Assembly (NCBI RefSeq): GCF_040954835.1
Contig: NC_090703.1
Location: 6,319,001 to 6,383,000, forward strand
Length of the DNA stretch: 64,000 nt
Direction: 5' to 3'
DNA from: Lepisosteus oculatus
Taxonomy: Eukaryota; Chordata; Actinopteri; Semionotiformes; Lepisosteidae
Positions 38,901 through 53,000 of this stretch are shown here, piece by piece. The position numbers were made by a program, and so were the translations under genes. Under the pieces are notes generated by a model, which was given only the letters and a program-made list of their open reading frames with translations, ran no database searches and was not told the DNA's origin. Position 1 is the first letter of the stretch; each line of letters starts with the position of its first letter.

Positions 38901-41900
38901 CTCCTTTTTAACGTCCTCTTTCTTCAGCCTCTCAGCTTGCTCTTGGAGTGATTTTACCTGAAAAAATGAGCACAGTGAACAGTAGATACAAATATCAGGC
39001 TACTGCAGGATGTCCACATCGGGCCCAAACATGACAAAATGTGCCTGCTGCTGATTACCAGTCATGTCCTGCTCATTCCAGAGTGTTGAGGAAAGATAGT
39101 CTACGCCCTAGAGCACAATCCCCTGGATTTAATGTTTCTGCTTTTGTAACAAAATAAAACGTTTTGTCTGACCTTCTCCTCCTGGGAGCTCAGCAGCTTT
39201 TCGAAGGCCTCGTGACGTTTAATGAGCCTCTCTGTCTCATCTACAGAAGCTCCAAGATCACTGCTTTTCAGGTGGATCTGAAAAGATAGGCGCGTACTTC
39301 AATTACCTGACTACAGTACCTGAAAGACAGCTGTTTCTCCAAGGGACTTAGAGATGTTTCTCCCTCTTTACAAACACATTTTTTTACTGTATTTCTAGAG
39401 CAGCTCCCTTGCGTTTCCAGTAATGAGATATGTAATACATCAGAGATGCAATGAACTAGTTTCAGAATGAATGCAACTTAGACAACTTGTTGTTGGAACT
39501 TCCTGAAGTTTGTGAAAATGAAGGCTTTGTCCAGGCTTCGTAAATTGTATCCCCAGTTACAGTAAATGTTTGTCAATGGCCTTACAGAAATGTACCTTAG
39601 TAACTCTCCATACATATTTTGCAGTTTCAACAGGTAATTAATCCCACCTACAGCCACATTTTCTTGAACATTTCTAGAGGTAGCTATAGCCTGACCTCCT
39701 GTGTGTTCATGAGCTTCTCCATGTGGGCAATGTCTCTGTAGAAGACCTGCTCCAGGAAGGTGGCCTCCAGCCAGAGCTTCTTACAATTCCAGTGCTCCTG
39801 CAGCTTTGCTCTTTCCGCATGCAGAGCTCCGAGCTTGTCCCTGACCTGCAGGTGAAAGAGCACTGGGAGTCATCGGTCTCCAAGAAACAGGCAGGAGAAT
39901 GAGTGGAAATATGGACAGGGGTGAGTGTGGGGAGCTGTATCAATGCACAAGGTGCAAAGGAACAGGCAGGGTTCTGAAGGGTGGAAAATTCTTTCTCAGT
40001 ACACCATGTTCAGCAAGAGGAAACAGCTACTGATAAGGCCTGCAGACACACAGAAAAAATGTGTGTTTTGAGAATCTCAAAGGTTATTTAGAGTTGAAAG
40101 CCAATTATAACCACCTGCTTGTAGAAGACATTTATAGTTATGTTGACATCTCCTGATTTAAAGGAGAGGTTTGCTTAACCAATAGAAATTAAGTAAGACC
40201 GAAGTTTTATTCTGTTTGAGACTTAAGCTCTTTGTTTTCCTTATCAAGTAAGTGTATAAAAGGTCAACTGTAACTCTTCTTTTTGGGAAACATCTTCCTA
40301 ATTATGTTTCTCCTCAGCCGTTTACACGATGAACTCCTTTTCTGCATAGCAAACAAGGTCTTCGGTGGATTTTTACTTTACAATTCCATGACAAAATGTA
40401 AATCAGAGAAGAAAAAAACACAATGGTTTCGCTCTGGAGCTTCTTTGGGTGTGTGAAATGAATACCTCCTGTTTTAGAATTCTGGGTTTGAGTAAGAAAT
40501 AGAAAATTTGAAATGAGGGGTAACCCAGTGAAGACAATTCTCATTTGATAAACTTATCACAATTTACTTAATGGAATTCTCTGTTACACAATTATGATTT
40601 TAACTGATGCTTGCAAAGTCATTGCATGTATACTGCAACTATCCAGGTGACCATTCAACACTGAGGATTAAATGTACATTCTGTCAGCCATGGGCCGAGA
40701 TGATCTCCTGGTGTACAGCGTCACATACAGTACCTCCTTGGGAGCAGGAATCTCCTCCTGCAGCAGCTCCTGGCCCATTGTGACTGCCTGGTGGAAGGTC
40801 TCCTCACGGGCCTGTATCTCGGCCCAGAGCTGCTGGTGCTGCATCAGCTGCATGTTGCTGGTGGACACGTCCCGGATGGACACCTCTGCCTTCATGTAGC
40901 TCAGTACCTGAGCACACCAGAGGAAGTAGTCCTGCACCTGGCGCACCAAGTGCAAAAGAGAGCAATAAGAAAAGGAGAAGAAGCAAAGTACAACTGTGCC
41001 CCACTGTTCCTTCAAAACCAGCCCAGTGAATACCACTTCTCTCATTTCATGCACTTCAACCACCCACCAGCAGTGATCTGCAACAGCAGGTCTTAACACT
41101 GCTCAAAAGGTGATCGAAGAAAGCAGGTGGGGGTTAAGATCTCAATTTTGTTTCAAAGCAATTAGTTGCCCACTGCAGTAAAACCATTCCACTCCTACCT
41201 TTTGACTTATTTAATTACTGGCTTTCAATTGTACAGCACTATTGTTGCTTCCATGGATGTTGCTTTATAAATCTACGAGATTGTGTTGTGTCGTATTGCA
41301 CTGGGCGGCCATGATGTTGACGTGAGATTGCACGGCAGCACAGCGGTCTCACTTTCCCTCAGCTCTTTCACCTCGAGTGCTGCTTTCCCGCCACATCGCT
41401 CACTCCCACCTCCCAGGATGTGACGCCAAATGCAGCTGATCTCCGTTTGGGAGCGTACAGACGGCACGCCCTCCTGGATTCTCAGTCCCTCCCCCTGGTA
41501 GCCCTGCTCGGCCCGGCCCGGCTCTCCTGTGCCTCTCACCGTGTTGAGGAAGCGGTAGTGGCGGCTGGCTTGCTCCAGATCCTCGCGCCGCTGCTCCACC
41601 CGAGCCCGCAGCTTCTCCCAGCGCTCCACCACCGCCTGCTGCCGGTCCTGCAGCAAAGAGGCCTGCTCCTGGGAGCAGCGCTCCAGGATGGGCTCCACAG
41701 AGTCCAGCAGCTCCTGCAGCTGACACACAGAGAGACAGAAAGCGTTACGAACGAGAGGAGGCCGCCGGCCCGTCCAGCGTGTGTGGGACCAAGGAGCGAA
41801 ATGATCCAAGGCTCTCACGCGTTTCTAGAAAGACGCCGGAGCAACTTGCTGAGCAACTTGTTCCAGACTTGCACTCACATGGGGGTAAAGAGCTGTCTCC

Positions 41901-44900
41901 TTTTCTCAGTTTTACTGTAAATCTTTACCTACAGCTTATATTGAGGGCTCATATTTACAAATATTTAGATATATTAAAAAAAAAACTTATATAAAAAAAC
42001 AATATTAAAAGGTATTTTGCAGAATAATTAGGAGTTATTATTTTCTTCCAACCAGAGATGTAAAAGAAAATGCACCTTGTTTCCCCTTGTTTCTCCCTTG
42101 TTTCTCCCCAGCAGAGTTCAATGTACTTCTTATGTAAATGTTAACTTTTTACAATGCTGGGATATTCTCATATTTAACAGCTCCGTCCTGTGCTCTCCAT
42201 GGCCACTGAAGTACCTGCTGCTCGTTGCCGGCCAGCTCGTGCTCCAGCGCCTCGTGCTTGCGGAGCTGCGCCAAAACCCCCCTCAGGTCCTTCGCAATGT
42301 CGTCGGGAATGCTCTTGTACTTTTCCTGGAGGGAGGAGAGTGGCGTTGCTTTAAAACCGTAGTGCTCCTGAGCAAATTCTCAGAATCAGCTCTCTGTACT
42401 GGAGATATGACTGTCTAGGATGCACACTCCAGTGGTCCATGAGACTAGAACCAGAACATATCAGCTTGTTACAAAACTGTTACTGTTGCAAACCTCTCAC
42501 ATGTACTGTACCTCCTTCCAGACCCTTTCAGACTCATTGCATCACGTTCTGGGCACAGTATCATCAATCTGGTTCATTCTGGATAACCGTCACAGCCCTG
42601 TCCATACTCATTTGCTTGATATCTCAAGGAGCTTGCAAATATTTTCCCAAAGAGCTACTTGATGTTCTTCAGGCTCAGATTGCATTCAGTGGAGTCTGTC
42701 CTCCTATAGATGCCATAACTCCTTTATTCGGCAGTGCCCTCAGCCCAGCATCACCCAGACTGACCTCTATGTGGTTCAGGGCATCTGTCAGGTCTCGGTA
42801 GAATCTGTGATATTCTTCAGCATCCTGCAGCTTCTCCCCTCGAACCCGGGCCAACTCTAGCAGTTCCTCCCAGGAGCGCCTGGGTGAAAAAGATTGCCAC
42901 AGCAGGATGGCATTTAAAAAGAAGAGACCTCTGGCCTGGTGCTACGAGGCAGGAGGTGGCTGTTATTGAATTCTGCGAGGACAGAGCTCTTTCAGAGAGA
43001 GGAGGCAAACGAGGTTTAAGAAGAAATGTCTAACAATTAAGAAGCAGATTCAGTGTATAGATTCAAACATTCATACATACAGACCAAACCACAGGTAATT
43101 TAAATCTAGATTAAAAAGCAAGAGACCTATTATCTTCTACTGTAAATGCAGAAAGTGTATGAGTTGACCTGTTGCTTCTTTCCTCTCCCAGTAAAGCAGA
43201 ATGTTAACATATATATTGCACATTAGGTAGCAGTCTTATTTTAGAGGACATTCAATAGACAACGCTACTGAATATTTCCTGCTCCAGAAGTGAAGTCAGC
43301 GAGTCACAGCCACAGTATTGAAACAATACTGGCAGGGAATAATAATTTGCCAGCATTGCACATGAAGCATACGAGTGGTCTGAGCAGCTGGGCCAGGCGT
43401 GAGCACCTGGAGGGATTTTCAGTCTGATTACTTCACGCCTCCCCGGGGGGTCAGCACTTGTACTGTACCCTACCTGAGGCGGTCCTGCAGCTCCTGAACC
43501 TGGCGAGCCTGCGGGTGCCCGTGCAAGATAAGCGAATCAGCAAGTCCCTGGCAGCTGTGTACCCTCTCCGTGCCCACCTCCAGCTGCCTCTGGAGCACAT
43601 CGAACTTCCCCTGCAGGTGCTGAAAGAGATTGCAGAGACACACAATCCCCCCAACATTGCATACCATTACTGTCAGCAAATGATGCCATTCTGCCTGCTA
43701 CTTAACCTTTATGGATAAATATAATTCCTTCTTATTGAGTTATAAAGACAGTGCAATAACACTGCATTAAAGGAGTTTTTCAGTTACTGTTTCATTGCAC
43801 ATGATGTCTAGCAACAGTTTTGTTTTCAAAGTAGTTATGCACTTGTCACTGAGCTTAGCCTTCTCATGCAACCTGATGAATTCCTGCTTTCAGCGTATTC
43901 TAATGCAACTATGAGCAGGACATCAGCAAGGTGACTTCAGAGGCAGCAGAAAGATCACAAACAGAAATCATTAGATGTTTCAGGCATCTTTTTCCCTTCA
44001 AGGATGGTAAAATTGCTGTCACGCCCTCTGCAGCCAGAGGGCGCTCCTTCTCTGTCCTGTCCCTAGTTTCCGGTCTGCTGTCCTTCCTGTCCCTCTCTTT
44101 CCCTTGGGCTATATATTTCCGGATCTTGCACTCTGTCCTCGCTCAGCATTGACGTTCGGATGTCCTGAGACCCGCCTAGCACCAGGGCGCCCCACGTCCG
44201 CTCCCTGAGGGCATAGGTTTCTATACGGCATTCCTGAACTCTTTGCACTATGAGCCCGGGCCTTTTTCCCGTCTCGCCGCTACGCATATAGGTCTTTTTC
44301 CGCTTTCCTGCTCCCCACGGTTAGTCCCTTTGGACGTCCGTGACAATTGCCTCACCTGCACATGGTCGTAATCATTCCCATAGTCCTCGGAGGATGCAGC
44401 CTGTCTCTGCTGAGCGATCCAGTCCTCCAGCTCCCCGGACTCACGGCTGAACTCGTGGAATCGGAACGCCTCCTCCAGTCGCTGGGACCTGGACGGAGAC
44501 AGCAGGCACAGGTGGGAAACTTCGCCAGCTCAGTGCCATGGAGATCACTGGCATCAAGGATTTAAATGCGGAACTGTGATGTATTTCTAACGGTTCAATC
44601 ACATGCAGGTTAAGTGAAATATTCAATTAAGATTTATCTCACACACTGTAGAATAATTGTATTTGAGATAGACTGCTGGCTAACGATTTCGCTCGCGGTA
44701 CCTGATTGCGGCGAGGTGCTGCAGTTTGCCCAGCTGGCTCTGCAGGCGGTCCTGAGGCCAGTCCACCTCATCGAAGCCCTTCTGCCCTCTCTCCTGTGAG
44801 GCTCGCTCCGCCCTGTGACGCAGCTCGCCCACTTGCTCACACAGCGCCTCGACCTCCCCGCCGACCACCTGGGACACAGGTCGGAACTGTCACTGCCACA

Positions 44901-47036
44901 CCCTGAACCTCAGCGCTGTACGTCTGGTAGCGTATGGCTACCCTGGTGTTAATGGTGTTAGTGGGGCCGGTAGGGGGTGTTCCCCCTGTGGTCTGTGTGG
45001 GTCCCAATGCCCCAATATAGTGATGGGGATGCTATACTGTAGGCACTGTCGTTCAGATGAGATGTAAAACCAGGGTCCTGACCCTCTGTGGTCTTTAAAA
45101 AATCCCAGGGCTTTTCTCAAAAAGAGTAGGGGTGTTACCCCGGCATTCTGGTCAAATTTCCCCCTGGCCTTTACCACCCATGGCCTCCTAATAACTCCCA
45201 TCTCTGAATCGGCTTCATCACTCTGTTCTCTTCCCCACTGAGAGCTGGTGTGTGGTGAGTGTACTGGTGCCCACTGGCTGCTATCGCATCATCCAGGTGG
45301 GGGCTACACACTGGTGGTGGTGGAGGGGATCCCCACGACCTGTAAAGCGCTTTGAGTGGAGTGTCCAGAAAAGCGCTATAGACGTGTAAGCAATTATTAT
45401 TATTACCTTGTGCTTCTTGATGAGGCTGAGAGTGGCCTGCTCGTTCTTGCCGTAGTCGTCGCTGCTGACCAGGGGCAGCGTTTCCGACACGCAGGCCTCC
45501 AGTTCGGCGGTATCCAGCACAATCTGCAAGCGCGGGGCCAAAAGGGTTACTGGTGCCCATCGACACAACCGACAAAGATCAAACAAAGGGGAGGCCAACC
45601 AACTACCTGTCTGGAAAAGGTTGTACATTTTTAATTAACATCAAAGAAAGTCTAATCCTCTAAAAGCACCAGAAAAGACAAGAAGACATCCAGTCAGAGG
45701 ACTTTCCTGAATACACAGTAAATTAAAGGACATTGTTCAGTGTGCTGGATTTGCTTTCTCTATAAGAACATGGGCATGTTCTAACTCTGCAATGATGGGG
45801 GAAAGCCCCACTCTGATTGGCTGAGGAGCGGAAGGAGGGGCGTGTCTTACCTGCTGGTGGGTGACAGCCCAGTGGAGACAGGAAGCCCTGTCCTCGCAGG
45901 CTTTCTCCAGCTTCCCCCACTCCAGCTTCAGCTGCCGGCTCCTCTCCAGAACGTCCTCGGCCCTAAACTGACGCGACTCGGCCATGACGCCCCCCTTCTT
46001 CAGCACGCGGCTGACATGCTGCCTGTGGGCGTTCACCTCTGCCTGCAGGTCCTGACAGGACACACAGGGGCACGGCAACAACTACAATTAGCTCTTGTAT
46101 GCCAGCCAGCACCTTGTACTTTATTGGGGTGCAGACAGGTTTTTTGACATTGAAACGGTGATGAACTGCACAGTATATGCTTGATTGATTTTGATTTTGG
46201 TTCAGTAATTCATCTTCTACAGTATCTTGTAACATTTAAAATGGAATTAAATTGTCTTAGAATTACAATTCTGAGTGAGCATCCCTGTGTCTCCAACATC
46301 AGGGAACGCTACTATTCTTTGCACGATTATGTAAATACAACATTACATACTCACAAGTGCATGAAGGTATGTGGACAATATTGCGGTGTGTATTTATGGA
46401 CACTTCTAGGACCTTTTTTAGGAGGTTTTTAAGGCAGGTCTGATACCTTGTGTTTCTGCAGCAGGCTCAGTGCGCTGGCCAAAGATTTCCCGTAGTTAGT
46501 GGAGATGGCCAGAGGGAGGCGCTCTGAGATCCAGTTCAGCTCAAAGTCCACGTCATGATAGTATTCAAACAGGGCCACGGACGTCTCCAGCTGGGTCCTC
46601 CGGTGTGCAAGCGGGCCCTGCAGAGACTCAAACCTGCAAAACACAGGAACAGGCGCATGATTCACACTGTCTGAGCCCAAAGTGTTTCATCACTCAAGCT
46701 TGCTTGTTCATTAGCAGATCCAAAGATCCCATCCAGCCATTTCTTGAAAGAAACCAGGTTAGCGCCTTCCACAACATAGCACTATATCCCTCAATTTTGC
46801 CCTTCGCATTTACTCCAAACCCTCCATCCAGCTTCTGTATCTGCATCTGCATCTGCTTTTGTATCTGCATCTGCATCTGCTTCTGCTTCTGCGTCTGCGC
46901 CAGCATCTGTATCTGCATCTGCATCTGCTTTTGTATCTGCATCTGCATCTGCTTCTGCTTCTGCGCCAGCATCTGTATCTGCATCTGCATCTGCATCTGC
47001 ATCTGGGTCAGCATCTGTATCTGTGTCTGTGTCTGT

Positions 47037-47067
<31 letters not shown>

Positions 47068-50000
47068 TCTGCGTCAGTGTCTGCTGTGCATCTGTGTCTG
47101 TCTCTGCATCAGCGTTTGCGTCTGTATCTGTATCTGTATCTGGGACTTGGAAGTGAAAAACGCACTAGGGAGATTGTAAAAGGAGCACAATTATTAGAGA
47201 AATCCCTTGACCAGCCTCTCACCCATCTCACTGCTCACTGCTCACTCACAAACTGTTACACCACGGGCGCTTGGCTCTTGAATGTGGCTCCTCAGCAATG
47301 AGGACTTTTACATTTAAAAAAAAAAAGGTGAAAGTGGCATGAAATGTCAATTCTTTTTAGAAAGGAAAGGGTTGACCAGCTTGCCTATGGCAAAACTGTG
47401 CTTTTCGATGGGGTGGAAATGTGTTGAAGTTAAAATGTCAACCAACAGGACAATAATAAAACAAGTAGTTCAGGTGGGTAGCTGCGTCAGCATACGTAGG
47501 CTGCAAAGGAACAAGTAATAGGTTTATTCCATGTTGAAAAAAAGAAGAAAGAGAACACAATGTTTCGGCCGTGGAGCCTTCTTCAGGTGTGAGAAGGAAA
47601 TAATAAAACAATACATGAGATAAGGGTGAGTGTTGCTGGGAGTTGTAGTTTTATTCTGGTAATAGAGGGAATTTAATCTATAAAGCATTTTTCTCATGTG
47701 TAAAGCATACACACTTAAAAGTGCGATGTGAGGAGTTAACTCTGTTAAAAGAAATCGAAAACCCTGTGTGAGGGCTCACCATGTCAGGTACTTCTCGGTC
47801 TCCTGCAGGATGCGGTCCGAGTCGAAGTGGTCCGTGGCCATGCTCCTGGCCCGGCTGACGATGGCGTTCATCTTGTCGGCGAGCTCCTGCGCCTCCTTCT
47901 CCAGCTCGCGGTGCTCCTTCAGCAGCTGCCGGCTGGAGCGCAGGTCGTGACCCTTCCCAGCGTCCCGCAGCATCCTCTCGAGGGCCTCGATTTTCACCCT
48001 GGCATCCTGGCAACCAGAAGGGCAACACCGAACAATAAGGCGGGCGGGGAGCTGTGTCCGCGGTAGCGTGCGCAGGAGGCAAAAGCAGCAGATTAAGTCA
48101 AATTCCATGATGGAAATTAGAAAAAAGAAACATTTGGCTGCTGAGCATTGTTTGGGCGAACCTGAGAAAATATTATTTGACAATACTTTGGGCTCTAGAA
48201 ATGGTCAAATTCAGAAGGTTTGGAACCCAAAGCACATGCACTGCTATTGAAGGAAGAATAGCAATAGAGTGTGCCATACATTCTTTTCCTGTTGGACATA
48301 TCTAGTGTCTCTACAGAGGTTGGTCTTTATTGACACTCTGAGAGGGGAAGTCAGGTGCCGCTGACCTGCAGCAGCTCCATCAGCTGCTCCTGCTGGCCGG
48401 CCTGCCTCAGCTTGTCCCCCCTGTCCGTCATCTTCCGCTGGAGCTCCTCCCACCTGGAGCACACCTCCTCCGTCCTGTCCTGGATGGCCTGGCGTTGGTA
48501 GGGACTCTGCGCCAGCAGCCCCTGCCCCTTCTGACGCAGGAGAGGAGCAGAAGGATAGAAACAATGCCAGCAACCTCCAGCATTCTTAGAATCAGACAAC
48601 AGGAACAAGAACAGGAAACTACAGGATGACCCCAAGTGCATTGTGGTTTCGAACTCTGACCCCCCCCACTCCCCACCGGCAGCATGACTTTGTAACCGGT
48701 CAGTAAAGTCATGCTTTCTCTCAAACCTGCTTGAAAACACTGACCGACCCCCCAAACACACACACACACACACACACACACGCACGCACGCACGCACGCA
48801 CGCACACACACACTCACTCTCTCACACACACACACTCAAGCAGTTTAGAGACCTGCTGTGAGGCAGAGAGGCAAGAATGGGGAGTGGGGCAGGAGAGAGG
48901 AGAGAGAAGTTTTACAAAACAGACACCGTTTATCATACTCACTTCTTTCAGCGTGTCCACTCGCACTTGATTGGCCAGCATCTCTCTCTCGGCCGCCTCG
49001 TGTCTCTTCAGCTTGCGCAGGACATTGGTGGGGTCGCGATACGACTCGTCCTCAGCGATCTTGAACTTCTCGTCCATCCACATCAGGAGCTCGCTTGCAT
49101 CCCGGTTAAACTCCTGTGGTAACACACAGACAGCAAACGCACACTCCCATCAGCAGAGGAGAACACGCCAAGAGAGAAGTTCCCGTGCTGGAAAATATGA
49201 TGTCAATATTGAGACCCTCAATATTGAGTTTATCAAGCTTTAATAAAGAATGAAATAGTCTGAACCGTTTTAAATTTGTCTGATAATTACTGCATACTGT
49301 TGGTAGGATTAATCCTCCTTTTTATTGGATTCTTGCCAGATTCTCTTAATCACAAAACTGTTTGTCTGAATGCAACATACGTTTCAGAATTATTTTATTG
49401 TGGTTTAGAAACCACTTTACTAAATTAATTCTAATTATGGATAATCTACTTCACAAATTAAGGGGAAATGTAAAGCAGAGCGTTGAATGTAGTTTTTCCA
49501 TCTCCGCGGAGGAAGTCTTGTGACGAAGTTACAATTCTGACTATTTTTTGCAATATAGGAATGCTGGAAAGAAACTGGGTTCAAAAGACAACTTGTGTGA
49601 CAATTCCAGGCAGGAAGGAAGCACCTGAAAATTCTTCGAGGCCAGAAGCATCGTCTTCCTCTGCTTGCTTCTCTCTCCCAGTTCATCCCTCTTCTGCTGG
49701 ATAGCTTGCGCCCTCTGCTGGATTCTGTAAGGAAGTACAGCCACAGCAGCAGATCTGTGGTCCTTAACCCCATTAGATGGAAAGCCTTCTATATATTCTA
49801 AATAATCAAGACTTTTAAATTACTTCCCCTACAACTTTGATGTTCAGAAAGTACAGAGGGGAGGCTGTGTTCTTACTGTTTGGCAGCGAAGTGGCCTTTG
49901 CGAGTAAGGTCTTTGCCCCTGTCCTGCAAGAGTCCTATCCTCTGATCCAGTGTGTTCAGCAGACTCTCCAGCTCCTCCTGTCTCCCAAGTAGGCTGTGAA

Positions 50001-53000
50001 CACTGTCTACGGAGTCCTACACACACAGACAGGCACACGTCTCCAGCCACAGTGTCCCACACATCATTCACTTCAAACCAGGCAAAGACAGGGTTACATG
50101 CTGCCCTAAGCCTGTGCAGGCAATGAACTGCCATTATGTTAGAAACAGCAGATTGCAGGACACTTCCCTTCATCCCATGAGAGCAACCCCTGACCCAGTC
50201 ACTAAACCTCAAGGACAACCGAATAATGCTCTGCTGAAATAGAGACCCATCATACCATGAAAACATCTAATGAGATACTGTACAAGCAATGTGAAACAAT
50301 GTGAAACTATGATTCAAAGAAATAGTTTGACTACTGAACGAAATCAAATGTGAATCTTGCAGTGTCTTTGAATTCCCTGGAATGTATGAAAATCCCATTG
50401 TTATTGTGAAGCAAAGCATTTCTAACCTGTGCATTAACCTCTGCATGTTTAGTTGTTTATTTCTCCGCTTTGCTGGCTGGTGAAATACAGATGTTGCTGA
50501 GTAAAGTGGACTATGACATGTTGTGGCTTTCAGAGCTTGGAGCTGAAATCATTCTGTTTTATGTTAAGGACTGAGCAGAACAAGAAAAGAAGTAAAAGAC
50601 GTCAATCCTTCGCATAACCCCAAGTCCTTGCCAGGGGTTTGAAGAACAAGTGAACGGGCAGGTTCTCGTGGAGCTCACCCCGAGATCCTGCACTCTCAGC
50701 CGGGCCTCGTGGCTGGACAGCGCCGCCTCGACCCGATCGGCCTCGCGGTTAAACGTCTGCAGCTCCACTCCCTCCTCCAGCCGCCTGTTCCTCTTCACCC
50801 ACAGTTTGTCCAGTTCGGCCCACTCGCGTGCCAGCTTGCCCTGTGTCTGGCGGACCTCGCTGGCGTTGGCCGGAGAGGAGTGGGCCAGGGAATTCCCGAG
50901 CTCCTCCATCGCCTTCATCCTGACAGGAGAGACACACAGATTCGTCACTCCGAGGCCTGGGCATAGACGTAACCCAAATTAGACAGAGGGACAGAACTTT
51001 AGACCATCCTTAAGACATGTTGTAAGACCTGCATTAACCCAGGTTACATTTCTGTATCCAGGAGTGTTGAGATATAGTCTCTAATATGAGCACAGCTAAT
51101 CTTGCTAGCCATCTCCATACATCCCGACTGGGAATTAAATTTCACATCTGACATCTATTCCGTGGTGCTAAAGATACTTGTACAGCATCTCGAGCTCTGG
51201 ACCTTCTCAATCCATTTCTGAATCTGAGGATATTTTCAATTGTTTGGTTAACTATTTCTGCTTGATACTTGCACTTGAGAATATTGTCCTGTCCTGTTTT
51301 GTTATTCAACTTTTTTAACTTCTTTCTATGGTTTCTTTGTTTACTGTGCAGCAGTGGCGTTAGGTCTCTTGTTCATCCTTGTAAATGAGAGTTTGTTCTC
51401 AACTGACTTATTTTTTATATTAAAAATTAGGGTATTTATTTGTTTATCAGGGAAACTGAGATTTACTGGGAGTCTTTTCAGGAGCTCTGTTATAACGTAC
51501 TGCACCAGACCCCTCACCTCTCCCGCTGGGAGTCCAGCTCCTTGCGGAGGTCCTGGTTCTCCTTGAGCAGTCTCTGGGCAGATGCCACGTCGGAGGCGCT
51601 CTCCTCTCCACCCAGCTGCTCGCGCATGGCCTCCGCCCACAGGAGCAAATCCCGGCTCTCCTGGAGGAAGCGCTGCCTGCGGACGCCCTCGTCCAGCTTC
51701 CTGTGCCTCTGCCTGGCCCCCTCCTTCACCCTCCCCAGCAGCCTCTCCAGGCTGCGCACCTCCTCCATGATGGCTTCACTCTCTGCTGGGCTTGAGTCTT
51801 TCTTCCTGCCGGCAGGACAACAGACCCACAGTTCCTGGTTACTAATTACGCTTGAGGGATTTCAGAACACAAACAGTTTTCCTGATTAAGTATCAATTAA
51901 CATTGCACCAGTTGAACATAAAAAAACACTCACATTTGGGCTACATTTTTCAGGTACTCAATCTTCCTCTCTAAAGCTTGGATCTCACGTTCAACCTGCG
52001 AGTGTCTGCGCTGCTCTGTCTTCAGGGCAGATGACGAGGTGCCCATGTCAGGGCCCTCCAGCTGGGTCCTCTTCTCCTCCAGCAGGACCCGGGCATCCTG
52101 ACAGCTCTGCAGGAAGGACTTGACGTCTGCCTTCCCCAGCAGCTCTCGTGCCTTCTCATCCTTCAGCTTTTGCATTCTTTCCCACCTGACAATCAATGCC
52201 ATACATCAGCATCATACAGAACACCTCTTTAGCCAAAGTGAAATCAGAGCGGACCACAGCAGCCCTGCGTCTGGACTGAAGCACTGAGGCACTGTGGCAT
52301 GCTTTTAACTTGTACTGCAGAAATGAGCTGTGGTCAGATGGACATCACTCACCCGATGGGCTTCACTTCTGCTCCTGGAGGCTCCTGGAGGAGCTTTTCC
52401 AGGTCTTAACCTTCATATAAGACACGCACTGCTACGGTCCTCCAAGACCAGGAGTGAATAGCAGTGCTGAATTTATCTGACCCTGGACTGTTCTCCGAGT
52501 GGCTCTCACCTGCGGTTGGCCTGGCTCTGTCTTGACAAGATCTCCCCCTGCTTGCTGTGCCTGCTTTTCACCAGCTCGTCTGCCAGCTGGGTGAGGCCAT
52601 CAAGCCGTCCCTTCCCGCTAGCAAGCTCCGTCAGGAAGTTCTGGATGACAAGGAACCAACAACACAACCTGTACTGCCAACGAGCCACTCTGGATGTCAC
52701 TCTGGCAATCAACATAGCAGCAAGCAAAGCACAGCATGCCTGTTTGTTTCTTGGCTTATTTAGAAATAATAGGTTATAATGTCACTTTTTGTCAGCTCTA
52801 TTGTGGCATCTATTTTGAATCTTTCTATAAAGCACAACCATTGTTTACTCCATCCAGCTTCTTCAGAGAAAAAAGGCATTATTAATCTTCCATCAGATTT
52901 GTTTCTTATTGTCTCTGGTGTTTGAACAATAAAGAGCAGTGCTGCACAATGTGTTTGAAAATGAATGAATTACAATATTATATATACAATGAAGATAGCA

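Noticed and set aside
46605..47179. Long open frames on both strands (up to 183 codons)
   Set aside because: They are produced by the hexanucleotide array in an intron; the residues are a two- or three-letter repeat with no start, splice or homology support.
48731..48970. His/Thr-rich and Cys/Val-rich open frames
   Set aside because: They translate the CA microsatellite.
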